This document shows positions 24,601 through 37,680 of a stretch of 64,000 nucleotides of DNA, piece by piece. Position 1 is the first letter of the stretch. Each line of letters begins with the position of its first letter. The notes under the pieces are model-generated. The model did no database searches. It had not been told where the DNA came from and worked only from the letters and a program-made list of their open reading frames with translations. A program made the position numbers and the translations under genes. The stretch spans positions 3,252,392 to 3,316,391 of the forward strand of contig RQOL01000616.1 in the NCBI GenBank assembly GCA_013076295.1, in the 5' to 3' direction. The stretch comes from Sanderia malayensis. Lineage: Eukaryota > Cnidaria > Scyphozoa > Semaeostomeae > Pelagiidae.

Positions 24601-27600
24601 AATGTATAAAAGAAATTGGGAGGAAACTCGAAGCCAAGCTGATAAATTCAAGATAAGAATGCAGGAACGCTTTCTGTCTCGCTGAGAGTTTTCAATCATT
24701 GCTTCGACTTAGCTGCTTCAGAATGGGTTTTTCAAAGAATATTTGCCTCCTGCAGACGATAAAAGGTCGGTCTAATCTAAGACGCTTATATTCCAGATCC
24801 CATGCGTCACGGGCTATTAGTGAGAAAGCTCGCAAGAGAATCGACGTGACATGGGAAAGCAACACAAAAATACCAGCAAACATTATCTGATGATATGTTA
24901 GTTCAATTACGCTCATTTCATTAACCAGAATTTGAAAGTAACTGCTAATCCAATAAATTGCCACGCAGCTATACAAAAGCAATTTGAAGCTCAGCAATCA
25001 AAACGCCCACCACAAGATCCCAGTAATAGCAGGGTATGTAGATCTGATGGTCAAAAATAAGCACCAACGTTCATAAACCAAAGACTGTATGGGGATTCCA
25101 TCCCAAGCCTCGTTGATATAATCAAACGAGATACAAAAAATTCAAATGAAGGGAATCACCACTGAAGGCTGTGCCAACTGAGTACAACGAACTCAAAGTT
25201 AAATCATAATTAATGAAGTTCCGATTACATAACACAAACCAATCATATTCAAGAGCAATACACCCAATAGAAAGTGTACGTTTTCTGGACTATTCTAGCA
25301 TCATCTGAGCTGGTTTTAAAAGACGCCACGTCCAACAAAGTTGTGTAACATGAACACGAATTCAGAATTCAGAAACAAAAATATCCAATTGGTGAATACA
25401 CATTGCATTATCGTCATCATTAATCTAGTTGAACAGAGCGACGCTAAGCAAAAACCAATGGATCACGTTTGCTGACACCACTGATAAGATATTGCATCAG
25501 TTCCAGAGAAAATGAGGCTGTTTGTTTAGAGATAAATACAAAAGATGAAGAAAGAAGAGCAGGTGACTCTGCTCATCGCTCCTTCTCGAGTTAATCAACA
25601 GATGGACGAAAAATTCTTCATATGTTGTCATGGACACTGAATTACATTACACCTTTCAAAAATATACACATGCTATATATATTTATATATATATATGGCT
25701 GAAATCAGGCGAAAATCGATGTAAACATTCAATAATTGGGCGAAATAATATTGTCATAGTTCTATGCGAATTTAGGGCTGAAAGGCATATTTAGCTATGT
25801 TTCGCTGGAAATGACGCAAATTTTATTTTCCGCAGCTGATATTATTTTAAGCAACTACGAACATCATTCAATGAAACACAATTTTATATTATAACTATCC
25901 AATATCAAACTAGCAATCCTTTACTTTATAATGATCTCAAGTTCGAACTATCTGTATCAATAATATGGTATATAATAATAACGGTATACGGTCAATTCTA
26001 CGATTATCAACGAAGCCTCATTCTATTTCTAGACTTTCATCGAGTGTTTGAAATTTATAATTCGACAAACTGCCATGAAGTAAATATTAGAGGCCCAAGA
26101 CCTGTGTGAAATATATCCAGAGGTTTACACGGCTATATGATGGAAGCTGTTGGAACATTCGGGAAAAATACAAGTTTTAAATCTATGTCGAAATGAGATT
26201 CACAAAATGCAAGGCAGCAATTAAGGAGAGTTATGATGAAACAAAGGCTTACCTTTCACACAAGACAAAATAGATATAGTCGTCCAGAAGCGAAATAAAA
26301 ACTTCACACGAAAAAACTACTTGCTGGTGAATATATAGATATATATATAGCGATGATGAATTTACAGCAATGACAATGCCCGGCGATAACAAGCTGCAGT
26401 GTGCTACGCAAGCGCAATCGCAGACTTTATCTTAATGCTCAATTTGAATGCACTGAAAGGAGCAAAATACGAAAGCAATGCATTTCATTTGAACAGGCGA
26501 TAGCAGATAACAACTTTATTTCACACACCGTATGAGATATTGTAGTATAAACGTGTGCAGATACACACAAAAGTGCTCGATAAGCAATCTAGCTATTGCA
26601 AAGACCAAGTTTCAATTGCAATCCTCTTGCGGGACCATCTGCTCGCAGAACTTTTCACTTGTAGCTGATGAAGCGCATTATGCAAAAGAGGATGCAAATA
26701 CATGAAAGAGAGACCGCTTCCTATATGCAATCAATTTGACTGACAGAGCATTGCAATAAATTCCAAACAAACGTTGATAATACTTCTGGCTTTTTGTGAT
26801 ATTCATGGAACCTTTTCGATTCACAACTGTATGGCAATATGTTGGGCCTACTGGAAACTAAGCACTGTACTATAACTTTTCAATCATCCTGTCGTGTTCT
26901 ATGTAATGCTTTGCATGCCACAAAGCTTATATTTATTGGTTTTTCTGGGTGCAGATATATCATTTGAGTGCCATGAAGCATTTTCATCGAAAAACTTCAG
27001 AAAACAATTGTGCTTTTAAAACCGGCAACAAACAAGAAAATTAAATGAAAGAATTTATTGTTGGTACATATTGCAGTAACCTATGCAATGCAACCATGCA
27101 GACATCAGCATGATTGCATTTCCATGATTCACCACAAATTATGCGTTATCATAATGACGTTGTTATTAAAGAACAAGGCTTCCTGGCATAGAGATAGTTA
27201 AGAAATAGGTCACTGCAAGCATTTTACACGACAATGCACCCAGACGATGAGTAAATTCAAATTCGGAAAAAAGATAGATTAGGATCTTAACTACAATTCA
27301 TCCCATATTGAGTTGATTGAATAGATGCAAGTAATACCTATACGATTTAACTCGATTCGCAAATTTACTTAGCCAACAGACGTGATTTCGCATAGAATAG
27401 CTTCATTATGATGACCACAGGCTCGATCCAAATTAATCTGCATGCAAGAGAAGTAGGAGAGCAAAAAAGGGAAATCTCCTTATCCATGCAAAGCGCTAAG
27501 CTATCAAAATTCCGCTTTACGTAAATACTACAACTGCCAGCAAACAGAGCTGGCAAATCTTAAGGTTTTGACACCGCAAATAAGCTCTCACTCGGCAATA

Positions 27601-30600
27601 CACCTGCAGCATAAGTAGTATCTCGGTCGAGACAACGAAAACTCAATGCATACACATGCAGCTCTTGATTAAACAACCAATGCACTACCTCTATGTACAT
27701 GTGCATTCACTGAAGTGTCTGATTGCAAAATCGATCACTAACAGCAAATGATAATATATGTATACGAGACGTATAATGTTGAAAGTCAAAAGTGTTGCAT
27801 AATTTATTGCTTCTTCGTATAATTACGTATAACTTCGTATAATTGCACAACTTTGGAATCGGGGAATTGAAAGTGGCAAAGAAATCATAATTCTTGCAAC
27901 AACAATCATAATAACTTAAAGACATATATAACAGCTGAAACACACCGCTTGATTCTTTTTATAATTGCGAATTTAATGTTTAATGGCAGTTTTTTGTGCA
28001 TCACAAGTTCTGTTGCTTAACAACCATCACCAGTCACTGTTGAAAACTGTCAGGGAGACAAGCTAAGGCTTACTAAATGACTGGTTTTAGTGTTGGCTGC
28101 CTGTTAAATTTTAATTCCAATAAATTATTCTCAACCCACAAAGCCAAAAATGCAAGATCCAAAGTTGCTTTGAGATGCATAAATGAAAAATGAACAGTAC
28201 TAACTGCGTAAATAATCTCAAGGCAGTGAAACAAATGGTGAAAATAAAACACTAAATCCGACCAATATTAATTGCACAATGAAAAGCACTTGAAGTTACA
28301 CTGTGCACGAGTTGTGAGGTACACAACCATGGTTACTGCTATTTATGGCAATATATTATAACACCAGATAAATCTCCTGTTTTTGTTTATGAGGCCTTGG
28401 GACAAGTAACGTTTGCATTCATCAAATTGCTGTGGTATATCACCAAAAGCACATTCTTTGAAATATCTCCCACTTTACAATCTAGCTAACATAAATATCT
28501 GACCAATATATTGATAAAGTTCTTTGAAACCAATACAAACATAAAATACAGACGTTGGTATATCTTCTGGTGTAATTTGATGGATATGATATCATCATAT
28601 CAACAGACAAACACATTCATGAAATATTCTAGTCAGGGGGATTTTAACGTACAACAAAGCATTCTACAGATGCAGTCACCAGAAATATGCCAGCTTGTTG
28701 AACTAAATTAAAAACATGTACAGAGCAAGCGTAAAAGACCCTTATTTATAAATTAGAAATGGATGTTGCAAATTGCCCTCTATGCTCAAGGTTTTCATTT
28801 TTGAGAACCCCTATGAGTCAACTGCCTCTCTCGACCCATAAGTAGCGTAAACTCAAACCGAGGCTAACAGTCTGTCCTCTTAAGAATAGATTCCCTTTCT
28901 TAAAGCAGAATACCATATCGAGAGTGTACAGGTGAAAAGAGCAATAAACTTAATCAGTTATTCCCAGCTGTAGGACAGCGTTGAGACGCCAGGGAGGAAA
29001 TCAGCTCAACAAAATTCAAATACAATTATGGAAACAGCACACTTCTATTCAAGCATCAGAAAAATTAACTGGCTAATGGAAACTGAGAGAATCCTATCAA
29101 GCACTGTGTTGCTGTCTGCAAGCAACCATTACACAAAAAAACCCTTTATTATCATAAGCTAACCTTTATTCTGACGCTCAAAAGCTATACTATGCATTAA
29201 AATACACCTGTATGCTTGACTTGTGTGTAACTGATCTTAAAATGTCGCATAGAAATATGACAACTGCCTGAATAACTTCCAACAACACGAAATCAACGTC
29301 TTAAACATACCTTGTATAATTCTTTAACTCTCTCTATATTCTCCACTTGTATTAACCAATTGATATCGAAAATAACTGTCTGGTTTCACCAGCCAACAGA
29401 CTATATAGCAGTAGAGTCACATTAAAACTACCCACAAAGTGGGTGGGCATTTAAGTACTGGTCAGCCACTTGTCACGTGGTTGAAAGTGCTGGGTATTAA
29501 TGACGTTACGTAAGATTTCAAACGGAAATAAAAACCACACGTGGTAAGCCATGCTTTCTACGACGCTAAAGCACAGTTTTGCTTGAAGCATCTCTATCAT
29601 TTAGTTGAATGAATCACCCACCAATAGATATCTATCCTGTAATTGTCTGATGATTCATATGCTTGAATATAGCTGTCCACTTTCACCTGCTCAGTGATGG
29701 CTAACTGAGTTTGTTTGTAAGTATGCAAAGACGGATTGAATACTTGGCAAAGTAGCGCATATTGTTATCACGAAGAATGAGAACGAAAATTCTGATAGCA
29801 AGAAGCTTTCTACATTGTTTCTTGCTTCATAGCTTTACTCCTAGTAATGGTGTATAAATCTGTAAACATTTACACACACCAACTGTCTGTATCTCTATGT
29901 ATAACAAAGCCCAAACCAACCCATTCTCACTGCAAATTCATCAAATACATTTGTAATGTATACAATACAATCTCAATATCCAAATCCTAGAACTTAATTA
30001 ACCGTACTTTCAAATTCAGACTTAAAATAATTCCCAATAAAATGAAAATCCCCTTGAAAATCTACAGATTTCATTCTACATCAATCTTATTAAAGTATAT
30101 CAAGAGAGTTAATAAGAGTCTTATAAACCGGGCAATGAAACGATGAAATGTTGTAAAGAAAAAGCTTAACGTTTTCATCTCTTCTGTTACCTTATTTCAA
30201 ACTGATCCACTCTTCTCTCAATATGTGGCAGTTTCAAGAAAATCATATTACAAACAGCCGTCCTTAAGCTAATAAATATTGGTTTTTTGTTTATGATATT
30301 AATATTAAAATATTAATTTTAGTCATTTTCCAAAATTCGAGGATTTAACTCCCTCATTGTTTTCCTAACAAGCTTCAGACAAGATTCAGCTTTCATTCAG
30401 ATTGGATTTATTTTCCTTTGGGTGTGTTTCAAATGTCACATAGTCAAAGCATAACCTGAAGTCATGTATGTACCCTTATACTAAAAGCAGCTATACGAAC
30501 CAGCTAGAAAAACAGCATTTCCCTGATAACACTCGATTAAACACAAACAGCATTTGTGTCAACTGCGTAACATTTGAAGAGCGTTCATACGGTGATACGG

Positions 30601-33600
30601 ATAGAGATATTTTCCTGCTTTGTAAATGCAATTATCCGAAATTCCTAGAACACAGAGCAGTTTAAAGCAGCAACTAAGTTGTTTTGTTGCTAAAGAACAT
30701 GATAGTAGGGCAACTTCAGGCAAGCACGGACGGAACAGGTTATATTTGCTTACCACCACGCCTTGACAATGCATTTTTATCAGGCAGTTTATCAAGGAAT
30801 TTCTCTATGAATAGCCCCTTTTAAACGACGATGCATGAGCTACATGTCATGGAATGAACTAGACCATTCATAACATTCTATTAAAATCACGTCACAAAAT
30901 CTATCGTGCTCCACTAGCTATTACCAATGCCGAAAAATACAAAATGGCACAGAAATCAGAAACAATTGATCTGGATCAACGTGATGTCTCAAAATAGCTC
31001 AACATAAATACCATCACACAACAGTGCACACCTTCAGAGTTTTTAGTGATAAAAGCGTCGAAATTCTATTTTAAACCCACGTACTTATAATAACTCTGTC
31101 TGCCAAATAGATGTTTGTCATTTAAGCAGAGGATTCATTACTCAGAAAACAAACAAGCCTTCGTTATAAATCTACGCATGACAAAAAGCTTTGCCTTGTC
31201 TTACGACCATATATTTGGCTCTCTATTTATCTATATACCAACACTGATCTATATACCATTCTGTTGTGGTTGACGGTTTTAAGAAGAAAAAGAACGAACT
31301 TCTATTGTACGCACCTTTGTGTTTACAAAAGCTCAAGGAATATGAACCAGTTTCTTCTATACAAATTATTCAGCGTTGAACACATGCAATCAAAGTTAGC
31401 CAAACTTAAATTAGAATCTCTCTTACAAACAAGACATGTTGTTGATATCACGAAACGTAGCGCACCAAATCAGTGACGACTTTAGACGATTAAAATCACA
31501 TTGAAAAGACAGACCAATAAGAATCTTCCTTCAACAATGGATGTACATATATGGTTACCTGGCAGCCATCTATCATAATTACAAGTCTCGATAAAGGGAT
31601 AATTTGTTGTAAATAAATTAGACGAATACTGTATGGAATTTCTTCAATATCAGAAGTGTGCATAGGCCTCAACAAAGTAGTGTAATTAAAGATTGTGCCA
31701 ATTCTTGACGGCTAAAACAGTTTTTAATTTGACCAAATGAACAGCTTGGTATCTACATGAACAGTTTCCTTAGAAATGTAAACATCCACACAAGTGGCAT
31801 AGAATTATGGCATTTCATCGTGTCATTAAAATATGACTTGATCATCAGAGCCTCTGCTTCTCATGTATACAACTACACTGATACAAAGACCCCGTATGTT
31901 AATGGCAAGCCCCATGATTCTTAGAGGGATACATGTGTCTGAAACATGTAGTGAAGTGCTCTATCTGCCAAAAGAGTTTAATGGTGGAAGTCATAAAAAC
32001 CCTTCAATAATTGCTCAGATGAAAGGGGGACTTGGTAAACATAAAAAAAAGCATCTACTTGTGAGGGAGATTCTAACAATGCACACAGACCAGTAAAAAT
32101 ATTTGCAACATGACGTCGAGCATCTAATATTTCCACCAATTGTCTTCGCAATCACAGCAATATCGATTAACTTTAGCAAAATGTGTATGAACATAAAATA
32201 TCCCAAATACTTTGGAAATAATTTCCGCAACTATTTTGAGAATTGCACCACCTTGTGTCGAGAACTAATACAAAAAATATGCAGCCTGTAAATGTCACTC
32301 TAAGAAGATGCCATTCAACAAATAGTTTATGGATTGGATGTGTTTATGATTGAAACTCACAGATGCTAGCAGATAATAAGCTAATACACTCTGCGTATAA
32401 GTATCAATCAAAGACGTTCATACCTTTCTCCGCGAAATAAAAATACTTTGCATCACATAAGCCCGTATTGTCATTCAAAACGCAAAACATTTTTCAGCTA
32501 TTTGACATTACTACAAATCGCATTCTGCTGCAAAGAAACATCAAATACAGAGTCATCATTATGATGATGATTACTATTATTAATACTATTATAACGAGTA
32601 GACACCTGTTATACTTGGCTTCTCTCAAGTAGGTGTATTGTTGTAGATAACGACAATATACAGGCCATTAAAGAACATTATAACTGATCAGTAGATAAAC
32701 TTTGAATTACATTAAACAGATGACAAAAGCCAGTGGTGACATTGCTGTAAATTAACCATAGGACAACTAATCATCCAGTTACAAGGCTTTCTCCAACTCA
32801 ACTTTGCATATGAAACAAATTTTATTCAATTCACTAAAATCTATAACGAGATTCAAACATCTGTCTTGTATTGAAGCTGATTATAACCTCTAAATACCAA
32901 ATGTCAACTGAATTTGAGCTAAATCGCTTGAAAACGTTATTCTATGAGACACTTCGATCGGTAGACATACGTCATGGTGGTTAGGGTCATGCAGAAATAA
33001 GCTTACGACAACAAACATTTTTATTTGAAATCAAATGGAGAATTAGGCCCATTTGTCATTCAAGTGGTTTGAGCGCAAAATTCATTGACGCTTGAGGAAT
33101 ATCTTAAACGCAACGCGATGACACCATACGGTTGAATTATTAATGAAGCAATGTCGAGAAACTGCTTCGACCCAGTATAACTCTATGGACATGTAGTGAA
33201 ACGTTCTAATCCGTTGAAAATCGCAAAGCAGCTTTTTTATCTACTTCCCTCCGGAACAATGCAATGCTAACGAGACTCAACTCAATTGTACCTGGGTATA
33301 TTCTACTTTGTTCTATTTGCATCGCGTCGTTCCGAGCTGGGTCAACGCAAATGCTGCAATCCCCAAATTTCGATTGATGCAGTAATTACAATATGGTCGA
33401 AAGGTGATTCGTTTACAAGCACCTGTATCAACATATATCGTGGGACAAACGTAAGGTTGATGAACATTAGCAACTTACGCAAGACCTTCAAGACTATAAA
33501 TCTTAATTATCCTGCATACAGGACACATAATAATATAGCTATTTTTATAGTACATAGACAATTTAAACTATATATGTATCTAATGTCAATATTCATGTTG

Positions 33601-35101
33601 TTTTGAGCAATGACCAAGTCAAAAATATACATTGTGGGTGTTGCAGACATATAGAAACTCACATCTGAGTGCAATATTAAACATGGAAATAAGTCTGTTT
33701 TTCTCCAGTTAGTTTTATTACACAGGAAATAGCCACTAAAGCGATTTGGGAACGACCAATTTCGCGTGGAGTTGATCGATTTTGGGCAGGGAATAATGAC
33801 GTCCACATTTCAACAATAGAAATAAAAATAATTAATGAACGTTAAATAAAATGGTCGCGAAGGATCGAGTTTTAGGCAAACAAAATTGCAATGCATTGAC
33901 GTGGTAAAACACGGTACATTTTACATCTCAGCGATTGATTTTACCGCGAGCTGGAGATTCTCGTAGAAGAACGTAGATCAATATTTGAATGTACTGCAGG
34001 TGCACTCTAACAATGTTGGCAAATCTTGTGTGCGGCAGAGGTGAGTAATCTTCTTAAGACTGTTAAGTACACAGAAAGCAAGATAATCAAGAGCTGGATA
34101 CTTATGAGCAGCAGTTAGCCAGCCAGCAAGTCAACCAAACTTGCTGTGACCTTTGGGTGTCAGCGAAGGACACTCCTTGCTTCTACTTCTGCACCTCAAA
34201 ACAACATTTTCAACAGTTCATCACCAAATATTTCTTATTCAAAACCTCCGTGGAGACATTTTTAGTAAGCAAAGACAGGGTGTTCGATTCTTACGCGTAA
34301 GAAATCACAGGTTCGAGTCTCGCCTATCATCAATCCCTTTTTCAAGACTTGTAAAAACCTAACACACTTGCAAACAATTTCGTCTTCATAGAGCTGTTCT
34401 ATTGCCACGCATAAAATGATTTGTCAGAACTAAATGCACCTTGACATGACAATTATTACAATACAAAGTGCCACATAATTTGATGAACTATGAATCTATA
34501 ACTCTATTTACACCCAAATCACATTTTATTATCTCCGTTTTTTCTTTCAAGCACCAATTTCAAATACTTCAAGCTGATCATAATGAAATTTTCTGAAGGA
34601 AACCTTATCTCGTCATCCATTATTTATTACCACATTGTGGATTGTAATTTGGGCATAGGTTTTACATATTCTCAGAGCTATATTATTCGGTTGTTTTTCT
34701 ATTATATCTACTGATAAATATACCACTCTCCGATTTAAAACTGATTTGTGCGAGATGAAATGAAGGAGTGAGGGAAGGGAACAGAAACAAACCAACTAAC
34801 TGGCATCCATTCACTTTGAAAACGCCCACGTGCTCGGAAACTACATTTTTAGTTAGTTTAAAAACAGCACAAATAATCCACATTGCTAGTTATGCAACAG
34901 ACATTAATATACACGACTTGGTTTTATTTACTCTTAATTCTGATCAGTTGACTGTACTAAAGTGTGTACTCTCAATTTAGATAAATAATGAAAAACAAAC
35001 ACTTACCTCCACGACAACGGTGCAAAACCAGGACAATTATCTCCGCATATTGAGCACAGTTTCATGTCACTAACCGAAAATGTATGCTGCTGCTTGGCAT
35101 T
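9646..35101 (-). CDS. PRICKLE: Prickle, PET and triple-LIM planar cell polarity protein
   Basis: Cytoplasmic and membrane-associated core planar-cell-polarity factor that works with Vang/Van Gogh and Dishevelled (family knowledge). Minus-strand exons 35007-35101, 16001-16193, 15210-15467, 12594-12797, 11147-11333 and 9646-10964 join in frame. Starting at the ATG at 35065 (MKLCSICGD) gives 739 aa; the reading frame is open further upstream in that exon. In order: [16 protein letters not shown] and PREEH; PET domain with [13 protein letters not shown] and [14 protein letters not shown]1 from [12 protein letters not shown] to YACDE; LIM2 with [23 protein letters not shown]3 with [12 protein letters not shown] long charged Ser/Lys/Arg tail ends in CVIS, a farnesylation-type CAAX box as in other Prickles. 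The first coding exon is preceded by a strong acceptor (TTCTTGTAG), so an earlier exon or trans-spliced leader exists. The first intron is ~18.8 kb, against mostly 0.1-2.4 kb elsewhere. In the ascidian Ciona, Prickle is a notochord gene, so regulatory DNA in this intron is plausible (inference). Confidence 0.96.
11334..12593. other. Prickle intron between the LIM1 and LIM2 exons
   Basis: About 1.26 kb of AT-rich sequence with no repeat, ORF or RNA that I recognise. Confidence 0.5.
12798..15209. other. Prickle intron between the PET and LIM1 exons
   Basis: About 2.4 kb. Several chance ORFs of 60-104 codons lack splice context or motifs. No repeat family recognised. Confidence 0.5.
15468..16000. 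other. Prickle intron within the PET domain
   Basis: 533 bases between PEQ and VQMYMC of the PET domain, phase 0. An open plus-strand frame at 15614-15952 has no recognisable feature. Confidence 0.5.
18685..18838. repeat. Minisatellite, five copies of a ~29 bp unit
   Basis: The unit AACATTCTAACAAGCCAGAT plus AGAAAGAAT is repeated five times in tandem with few substitutions. The last copy degenerates to AGATAGATAGAAC. Confidence 0.9.
19992..20038. repeat. CA/TA dinucleotide tract
   Basis: Interrupted ACACAC run passing into ATATATATATATAT. Simple repeat in the Prickle first intron. Confidence 0.75.
25668..25697. repeat. TA-rich microsatellite
   Basis: TATATATATTTATATATATATAT-type tract in the Prickle first intron. 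A similar shorter tract lies near 26330-26350. Confidence 0.7.
34280..34325 (+). other. tRNA-like or SINE-like fragment with a B-box motif
   Basis: GGTTCGAGTCTC at 34310-34321 matches the RNA polymerase III B box (T-loop). It is preceded by a perfect 16 bp palindrome TTCTTACGCGTAAGAA (34288-34303) where an anticodon arm would lie. No acceptor stem or convincing A box can be paired, so this is not an intact tRNA. It could be a decayed tRNA or the head of a SINE. Confidence 0.35.
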
Positions 35102-36221
35102 CTACAAGAAATTTAAACAAACTTCACATTTAGCAAAATAGTATTTATGACTTCACGAGAGAGGACTCTTAACGGCATCATAAAGGGCAGGTGGAAAACC
35201 GGCCTAAAGGAGCTTGCTCACATGAATATTTCAATATACCTATTCCACGCTTACCTTTTTATGGTCTTTACGCCTCAACATGTCTGCTTGAGACTCTATA
35301 CACAGTTGAAAATTTCTTCAGGCCGCGTTCGGCATTAATAACTCCGATATTTGTTTCAGAAAACAAGTTAATAATACAACGGACAAAATTTCTCACTTCA
35401 GAAAACTTTTCTTTGCTGGCCGAGAGAAAGGCAAATTAAAATAAAACTGCGTTACTATGATTTGAGCACAATGACGCGGAAGCGAGGCTATCATTGTTCT
35501 ATTGTCCCGCTATTTATTGTTTTCATTGTTGATTGACCAATCACCTTTGTTTTTGTTGGCTCAGTGGGTTTTCCTGTTTGTTTATATTGTCTGTCAGTCC
35601 AACTCAAAGCTCTCCTCTCCATGTTCACAGTGTTACATTTCGCCTCCATCTGATAGTTTCCACTTTAACTTGAAACTATTTGCTTGAATTATCATGCCAA
35701 GTTCTCATTACAACAGATCGAGAAAGGTCTGAAAATCTACTCAGTTTATTATTAAACAATAAGAAGACAGCCGTATCAATCAGAGATACATTATTTAGCA
35801 ATTTACCAGCCATAAATCTTTAAAACTTCGTGCATTAAAATCATCTCGAAGTTATTTTGCTATTCAAAAGAAACTGTACGTCGAGACAGCTAAAAGTGAA
35901 GTATGACACTATGTCTTCACGTTTGAGAAGTATTACTTTAATTTTTAATTTACCTTTGAAGTATTGCTTCATACCAAATAAAATGCAATTGACTGACTCG
36001 TAAGAGGTGTTAACAAATAATATCACAAGAGAAAACGAATTATTGGAGTAGACTGCGTCATCTCATGGTAAACAGCAAACAATCCCTCTTGAAATGTTCG
36101 TCATAAAAACAACCATCTATATTGTCTAAAGACCCAGAAGATCCTAACAAACTCCATACAAAAGCTATTCAGACTTTGAATATACAAAGATAGTGCTGGC
36201 GAATAAAGAAATGCGATAAAA
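35102..36221. other. Region between the first recognised Prickle exon and NOL8
   Basis: Contains the NOL8 3' UTR side (TTTATT at 35745-35750 would be an AATAAA on the minus strand) and probably an upstream Prickle exon or promoter. I could not assign any further exon. Confidence 0.4.
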
Positions 36222-37649
36222 TCATTTTACAAACGTCCTTCTTTCTGTGAGTTTCTTTCGTCTTCTTATTGCATCCTTGTGCTTCCTTTTAAAATCCTGC
36301 AAACAATGATAATAAGATGGAATAATATATTAATCTATCAAATATATCAAGGTATACAAAATTCGAGATTGACAATGCATGCTTTAAAACCCGAAGCTTC
36401 AAGTATATGTAATATATGTATGCATACATTGCGAAGGTTTTGTTTCTTTGCTTCCCAGCATTTTGTTATTTCGTCAAAAGAACCGACTCTCATAAAAGCC
36501 GCAGGGCCATCTAAAAAATAAGATAACAATACTGACACGATATTAATGGTAGACATTGCACTATTAAAATACAAAACAAATGAATGGAGTCATAAAATCA
36601 TTAACAAATAAAGAAACAAAAAAGATACTTGCCAATGGCATCTGACTTCAAACGTGGGTCATCCTTGGTGAAAAAGAAATGATCTATTGATGCAGTTCCT
36701 CCGTCTTCATAATTCTGATAATTATCATTATCCTGCGTCATGTTTTCTTGCTCAACATCGTCTTCAAGCATGTTACGAAACTTTGATAATTTAGAAGATA
36801 TTTTGATAGGATCTTTAACTGGTTTATCAGGTTCTTGATCATGAACGTCTTCATCGTTTTTCAAAAAAGAAAATGTGCTTGATTCCTAAAAATAAGTGAG
36901 CATTAATTATACTATATAAAATGCTGGGAAAAGTCAAATTATCAAGCGGTACCTGAAACTTGCGAGAACTTCTCGAATGCTACTTTGCGTACCTTGTTGT
37001 GAAATAAATCTTTGATGGAATCAGTCACTTCAAAAAATTTATCGCTGGAAACCACAGGTTGTTCGTTAGCTTCGCCAGTTGAAGCGTTCTTGGCCTCTTC
37101 AAATGCACTTCTATCTTTGATACGACTTTTCGTGATCATTCCCTCATCGGTTTTACTGTCTGGTAGCTCATCTTTTACCTCGTAAACAACATGGTCTTCT
37201 CTCAGTGGATCATACCTCACGAGATTATGAGGCCTGTCATATAAATAACAATATAAACAATTATCGAAGACGCATACAAATTTACAGATAATATCAAGTC
37301 GCTAGCTTAATAAAATTAAGTAAGCTGTAAGTATGAAAAGCATTGGATTTAGACTTACATGGGATCAGTTTGCTGAGCTTCTTTTGCCAGACTAGATGGT
37401 TTCTTTCCCAATATCTTCTCCAATATGGATAGAGCATTCATCTTCTCTGTCTTAAGATCATAATTGTTATCTTCATCATTAGCATCAACGTTGCCTTCAA
37501 AATTGTCTCTTTCTTCATCTTTCTTCACGTCATTATCAGCATTATCTTCATTCTCCAGAAATCTCTCATCGATTTTGAAACGAGCATCAAGCCCCATCTT
37601 CTTTTGCAGTTTGAAAAGCTGCAAACAGAACAAATAGATATATAAATTA

Positions 37650-37680
<31 letters not shown>

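Larger units (their letters stand above)
16194..35006. other. Giant first intron of Prickle (~18.8 kb)
   Basis: Non-coding on both strands as far as I can read. It holds a 29 bp minisatellite (18685-18838), CA/TA microsatellites near 20000 and 25670, a tRNA-like block near 34300, and otherwise unique AT-rich sequence. No complete transposon or conserved exon was recognised. Short TTTCACAC/TCACAC motifs, the half-site of T-box factors, occur at about 23281, 26253 and 26520; such short sites also arise by chance. Confidence 0.6.

Noticed and set aside
27811..27845. ATAACTTCGTATA at 27829-27841 is identical to one 13 bp arm of loxP
   Set aside because: There is no inverted second arm at the right spacing. 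The surroundings repeat TTCGTATAATT by chance, and AT-rich 13-mers of this kind are expected occasionally. It is not a recombination site.
16569..35000. Many 60-106 codon ORFs in the Prickle first intron
   Set aside because: None shows domain motifs, codon bias or paired splice sites, and their number is what AT-rich sequence of this length gives by chance.
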